A DNA stretch of 41,515 nt from Clostridia bacterium (GTDB lineage Bacteria; Bacillota; Clostridia; Oscillospirales; Acutalibacteraceae), in NCBI GenBank assembly GCA_017516315.1, contig JAFXDE010000037.1, forward strand, positions 1 through 41,515. The letters are read 5' to 3'. The position numbers and the translations under genes are program-made. The notes beneath the pieces are model-generated. The model was given only the letters and a program-made list of their open reading frames with translations, had not been told where the DNA came from and ran no database searches. This document shows, in pieces, positions 40,501-41,515 of the stretch. Position 1 is the stretch's first letter. Each line of letters starts with the position of its first letter.

Positions 40501-41515
40501 GAGGTGAAGAGTTTCAACAGCGGGACAGTTATAAAAAGCACTTGAACCGACAGATGTTACGCTGTCGGGAATTGAAATAGATTTAAGACCGCCACAGTCA
40601 TAAAAAGCATATTCTCCGATGAAGGTTACACCATTGGGAATTTCCACTTCGGTGAGAGCATCACAGTTGTAGAAAGCATATCTATCTATCGTGGTTACAC
40701 CGTCAGGAATTTCAATAGACTCAAGCCTTTGGCAATTATAGAAAGTATGATCCGGAATTGAAGTAACTCCACTGGGAATGTTTATACTTTTAAGATTATA
40801 GCAGTTATAGAAAGCGTATGTTTCGAAGTTTGTAACGCTTTCAGGAATAACAAGCTCTGTTAAACCTGAACACTCTCCAAATGTATAATATTCAATGGAA
40901 GTTATACCGTCAGGTATATTTACCTTTTTAAGCTCCTCGCAATCATAAAAAGCTTTATAACCGATAAATTGAACTGAATCGGGGATTATAATTTCTATGA
41001 TGTTATAATATTTTTGGAAAAACGCACACGCAGCAATAGCTTTTGTACCGTCTTTTATTGTAATTACTGTATCAACTGAAGGATAGCTGCCTTTATACTG
41101 ATAAAAGATTGTATTAAGATAAACCTCACCGTTGGGCTGTGCATTGTACCAAGCCGTACCGTAGAAGGCGTCAGCCTGAATTTCAAAGGCTTTATCGGGA
41201 ATATTGATTTCAGCAAGGTTAGTTGAATTATAAAATGCTTGATAGCCGATATACTCGATGGTATCAGGGAAGGTGATTTTATTGATGTATGCTACACCCT
41301 GGAAAGCATAATCATCAATTTTTTTAAGTGCGGGACCGAGGTCTACATCGGTAAGCTTTGAGCAACCACTAAAAGCATACTGACCGATTTCCTCAATACC
41401 CTTAAACTCAACAGTAATCATACCTGTCATACTGCGGAAAGCATAGTTACCTGCAGTCTTGATTCCCTCGGGAACGATAAGGGACACGATTTTCGAAGCA
41501 CCGTCAAAAGCATAG
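34558..41515 (-). CDS. Giant BspA-type LRR and Cys-repeat surface protein, C-terminal 2,318 residues (cut by window edge)
   Basis: The frame is open to the right edge; the GTG at 41487 is internal because codons before it continue a repeat (YAFDGASKI). Numbering from that GTG: 1-930 hold about 35 LRR_5 units of the form YAFYNC..L..V.IP..V..IG. About 950-1250 and 1975-2265 hold two sets of Cys repeats (PTCT..G...G.YCPDC or ATCTESGYTG, then VCGACG) spaced by H-containing segments, like zinc-ribbon-type repeats of clostridial surface proteins. About 1256-1335 is a carboxypeptidase-regulatory-like beta domain (SPIKGASLYI, YTDADGKVSVTLP). About 1440-1970 has beta-sandwich-like and helical parts without a named match. 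The last 40 residues read CSCNCHKSGFMSIIWKIL, FFYKLFGTNK and ICGCGVAHY: an aromatic helix between Cys pairs. No sortase signal is present. Secretion signal and start lie outside the window. Confidence 0.9.
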   Translation of the reverse strand, partial: YAFDGASKIVSLIVPEGIKTAGNYAFRSMTGMITVEFKGIEEIGQYAFSGCSKLTDVDLGPALKKIDDYAFQGVAYINKITFPDTIEYIGYQAFYNSTNLAEINIPDKAFEIQADAFYGTAWYNAQPNGEVYLNTIFYQYKGSYPSVDTVITIKDGTKAIAACAFFQKYYNIIEIIIPDSVQFIGYKAFYDCEELKKVNIPDGITSIEYYTFGECSGLTELVIPESVTNFETYAFYNCYNLKSINIPSGVTSIPDHTFYNCQRLESIEIPDGVTTIDRYAFYNCDALTEVEIPNGVTFIGEYAFYDCGGLKSISIPDSVTSVGSSAFYNCPAVETLHLGKNTATLGRDTYNKMDKLKEITVSADNETLCAVDGVLFSKDMTTLIKYPEAKEDVSYTIPSTVTTIKEYAFRNNDKLTSVTIPEGVTTIEQYAFEDCDALTSVTVPKSVTTMGTDAFANCGALADITLADGLTVIGTYAFYNCDALTSVTVPGSIATLSNCAFCDCDGITEVTLKEGVETIGERAFESCDALTTVDFADSIKNINYKAFYSCTKLTNLVLPKYIENIGERAFANCGALTEVTIPGTVTSIGDYAFQSCTSLTEVVYEEGTTITGYGAFYGCKLLKNVTLPSTMSTISTYTFDACYALDEIILPENLTTIGNYSFYDCDALAEIVIPDSVTSLGSYAFSNCEKLESVTIGSGVKTIGDRAFQECIALKSITVPGTVTTVGQEAFYGCAALESIILEDGVTTIKADAFRNCTALTSVDIPASITSITSDLFAGCTSLAAINVAEDNETYSSEDGVVYNKDKTVLMMYPVGKTDESFVIPSTVKEIKAEAFKDNAYLKNITIPEGVETIGASNFYNCDALVSITVPDSVTSVGNAFCAYSGSLETVVLGSGMTSVPYNAFYGDNDPKYLTIPSSITYFNGYSINYLDGTTIYYLDVLGKWNAIGGYRGLNSTVTVICLDCPTAHANAYVGEYLAPTCTVKGHEAGKYCPDCLVWIEPQTAIAALNHANKYNTDRVEPTCTEVGYTAGVYCPDCQSYISGHSTISKLNHPTKVREENKAPTCTVDGFYGGLLCTTCGEYVEERVDIPATNHEGTTSTFAEEKATCTESGFTAGEFCNSCGEWVSGHEVIPAINHANAEVYEAVPATCTVSGYTEGKYCPDCRTWLVAREYVAALGHTNTEWTQISAPTCTSAGKEQSVCDVCGATVYRNLDKADHAYGAWITEKEATVLSEGLEVRTCDTCGHRDVKTIDRINVDGDENYGVVNFTVVNAQTLSPIKGASLYIATENDGENTFYTDADGKVSVTLPIGEQTVSAYAKNCLTRSFKITVVNGENDIPVIGLSDKSTYDAELTQKVMTKEEIEDAGIDTEAIGNQQVVKTEMKLVFDDVPPIVVETYTAGGKVVGIADTPANVVVEGEGYYSRPGSTANYYYRPPVNDQPSIIIQPVSERCYLIIRGEIKWLKEMFDVELLVVNNSATDTLEDLKATLTLPDGLSLADMIDGEQTLEQEMGTVTESSSKSVHWYVRGDKAGSYDLAAQLTGKIMPLGEEINDTFTCEDQLQVWAGNALHLHYEFPNSAYFGEDYPVTITLTNVSDRTLYNVSHLITEVEQGKIIYDPADGTKDIVYTSESDESWFAFAPEFKPGDKLVIELSIEILFGSEYMLKEIEEIFGDYAAEFVNGYEAVMSGLDAASTLIATVSAAAEALEKANIESELAEMLRDIEKSLVSGDKVFTAAAMLVDTGLAQELELIGEDAAAWAASADIEAVTANVEALKKAIVTYATEEETAAFNIFDSLRTLVTSLPTKFILGDVIFNQEGTTTIPWSYSITGIGPEYYGVSNIGSRLNGVSQAIIGATGDEVSSYLQLIPGIDNPENYVDRDTSVIAVQNEKEQFKAKDATGTVKFTAYYVPAASYSLRNRSVSAENYTLECDNESAVFENGVLTFTGDGTISLTSADANGGVLYIEDDKGNTYSYAVNVVEAHDCIAGIQKTVLSPTSEYDGFAVKCCEICDDVMEIVNLTLCDEHTFGDWATEIEANCIVGGVKKRICTSCGYAETDFIATSGHTETTVNKKDATCTESGYTGDTVCGACGAEISKGQTVDALKHNMGTFTVTKEATCTADGEERADCSRCDYYETKVISAKGHTEEILAAVNATCSKPGLTEGKKCSVCGEILVKQTETAKLEHSYKSVVTAPSCTNGGYTTYTCSVCKYAYKANETAKLGHNMGDFIVVEQPSCTENGLEIAECSRCDYSEVNELSATGHNYQNGVCTECGDSKSNNCSCNCHKSGFMSIIWKILRFFYKLFGTNKICGCGVAHY

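Noticed and set aside
41485-41487. GTG as start of the giant LRR protein
   Set aside because: The frame stays open to the edge and the preceding codons (YAFDGASKI) continue an LRR unit.
38000-41515. DNA repeats in the LRR gene as a mobile or recombination repeat
   Set aside because: They follow the protein repeat period of about 23 residues and are diverged at DNA level; explained by coding.

Overview
The window looks like the chromosome of a spore-forming gut Clostridia species, probably of the Oscillospiraceae/Ruminococcaceae type. The evidence is a low-to-middling GC content, strong AGGAGG ribosome sites, consensus sigma-A promoters (TTGACA-17-TATAAT), a SpoIID-family protein, YpeB, a class B sortase, DnaD/DnaI-type helicase-loading proteins, ThiI without a rhodanese domain, and large BspA-type leucine-rich-repeat surface proteins. 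No rRNA or species-diagnostic gene is present, so the placement is inference.

Layout. 1-281: 5' part of a class II fructose-bisphosphate aldolase gene (minus). 360-8087: a minus-strand five-gene operon with its own promoter: cysteine desulfurase, thiI, cinA, class B sortase, then a large protein that joins a degenerate CinA-like cytoplasmic region, one membrane helix and a rearranged (circularly permuted) SpoIID/LytB domain. 8236-16133: ypeB, birA, a two-gene TAXI-type TRAP transporter, a Thr/Pro-linker membrane-anchored protein and a short-chain dehydrogenase. 16366-20398: a small secreted protein, glnA, and a dnaD-like/dnaI-like pair.

20762-29685 is an integrated element of about 8.9 kb in the 3' half of a tRNA-Thr(CGT) gene. 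It is bounded by a perfect 46-bp repeat, and putative integrase arm sites lie just inside both ends. It carries a tyrosine integrase with an HTH inserted in its core-binding region, an excisionase-like protein, an HUH rolling-circle initiator with a likely antisense RNA across its leader, a KilAC antirepressor, three Cro/C1-type regulators, a sigma-70-like factor, and a DUF3800 gene preceded by a compact structured RNA and terminator. I see no relaxase, capsid or conjugation genes. By eye the 7-mer TGAGGGC occurs about 24 times in the element, in both orientations, in all reading frames and between genes. It occurs only about 6 times in the other 32.6 kb.

29849-41515: a GPH/MFS-like transporter and membrane-anchored LRR protein operon, tRNA-Ala(CGC), a mirrored array of hairpins spaced by ACTTCATT and then AATGAAGT, a tnpV-like gene, and the C-terminal 2,318 residues of a giant LRR/Cys-repeat surface protein that runs off the window.

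The strongest candidates for something undescribed are the TGAGGGC signature of the element, the DUF3800 RNA-plus-protein locus, the mirrored hairpin array, and the CinA-like/permuted-SpoIID fusion.
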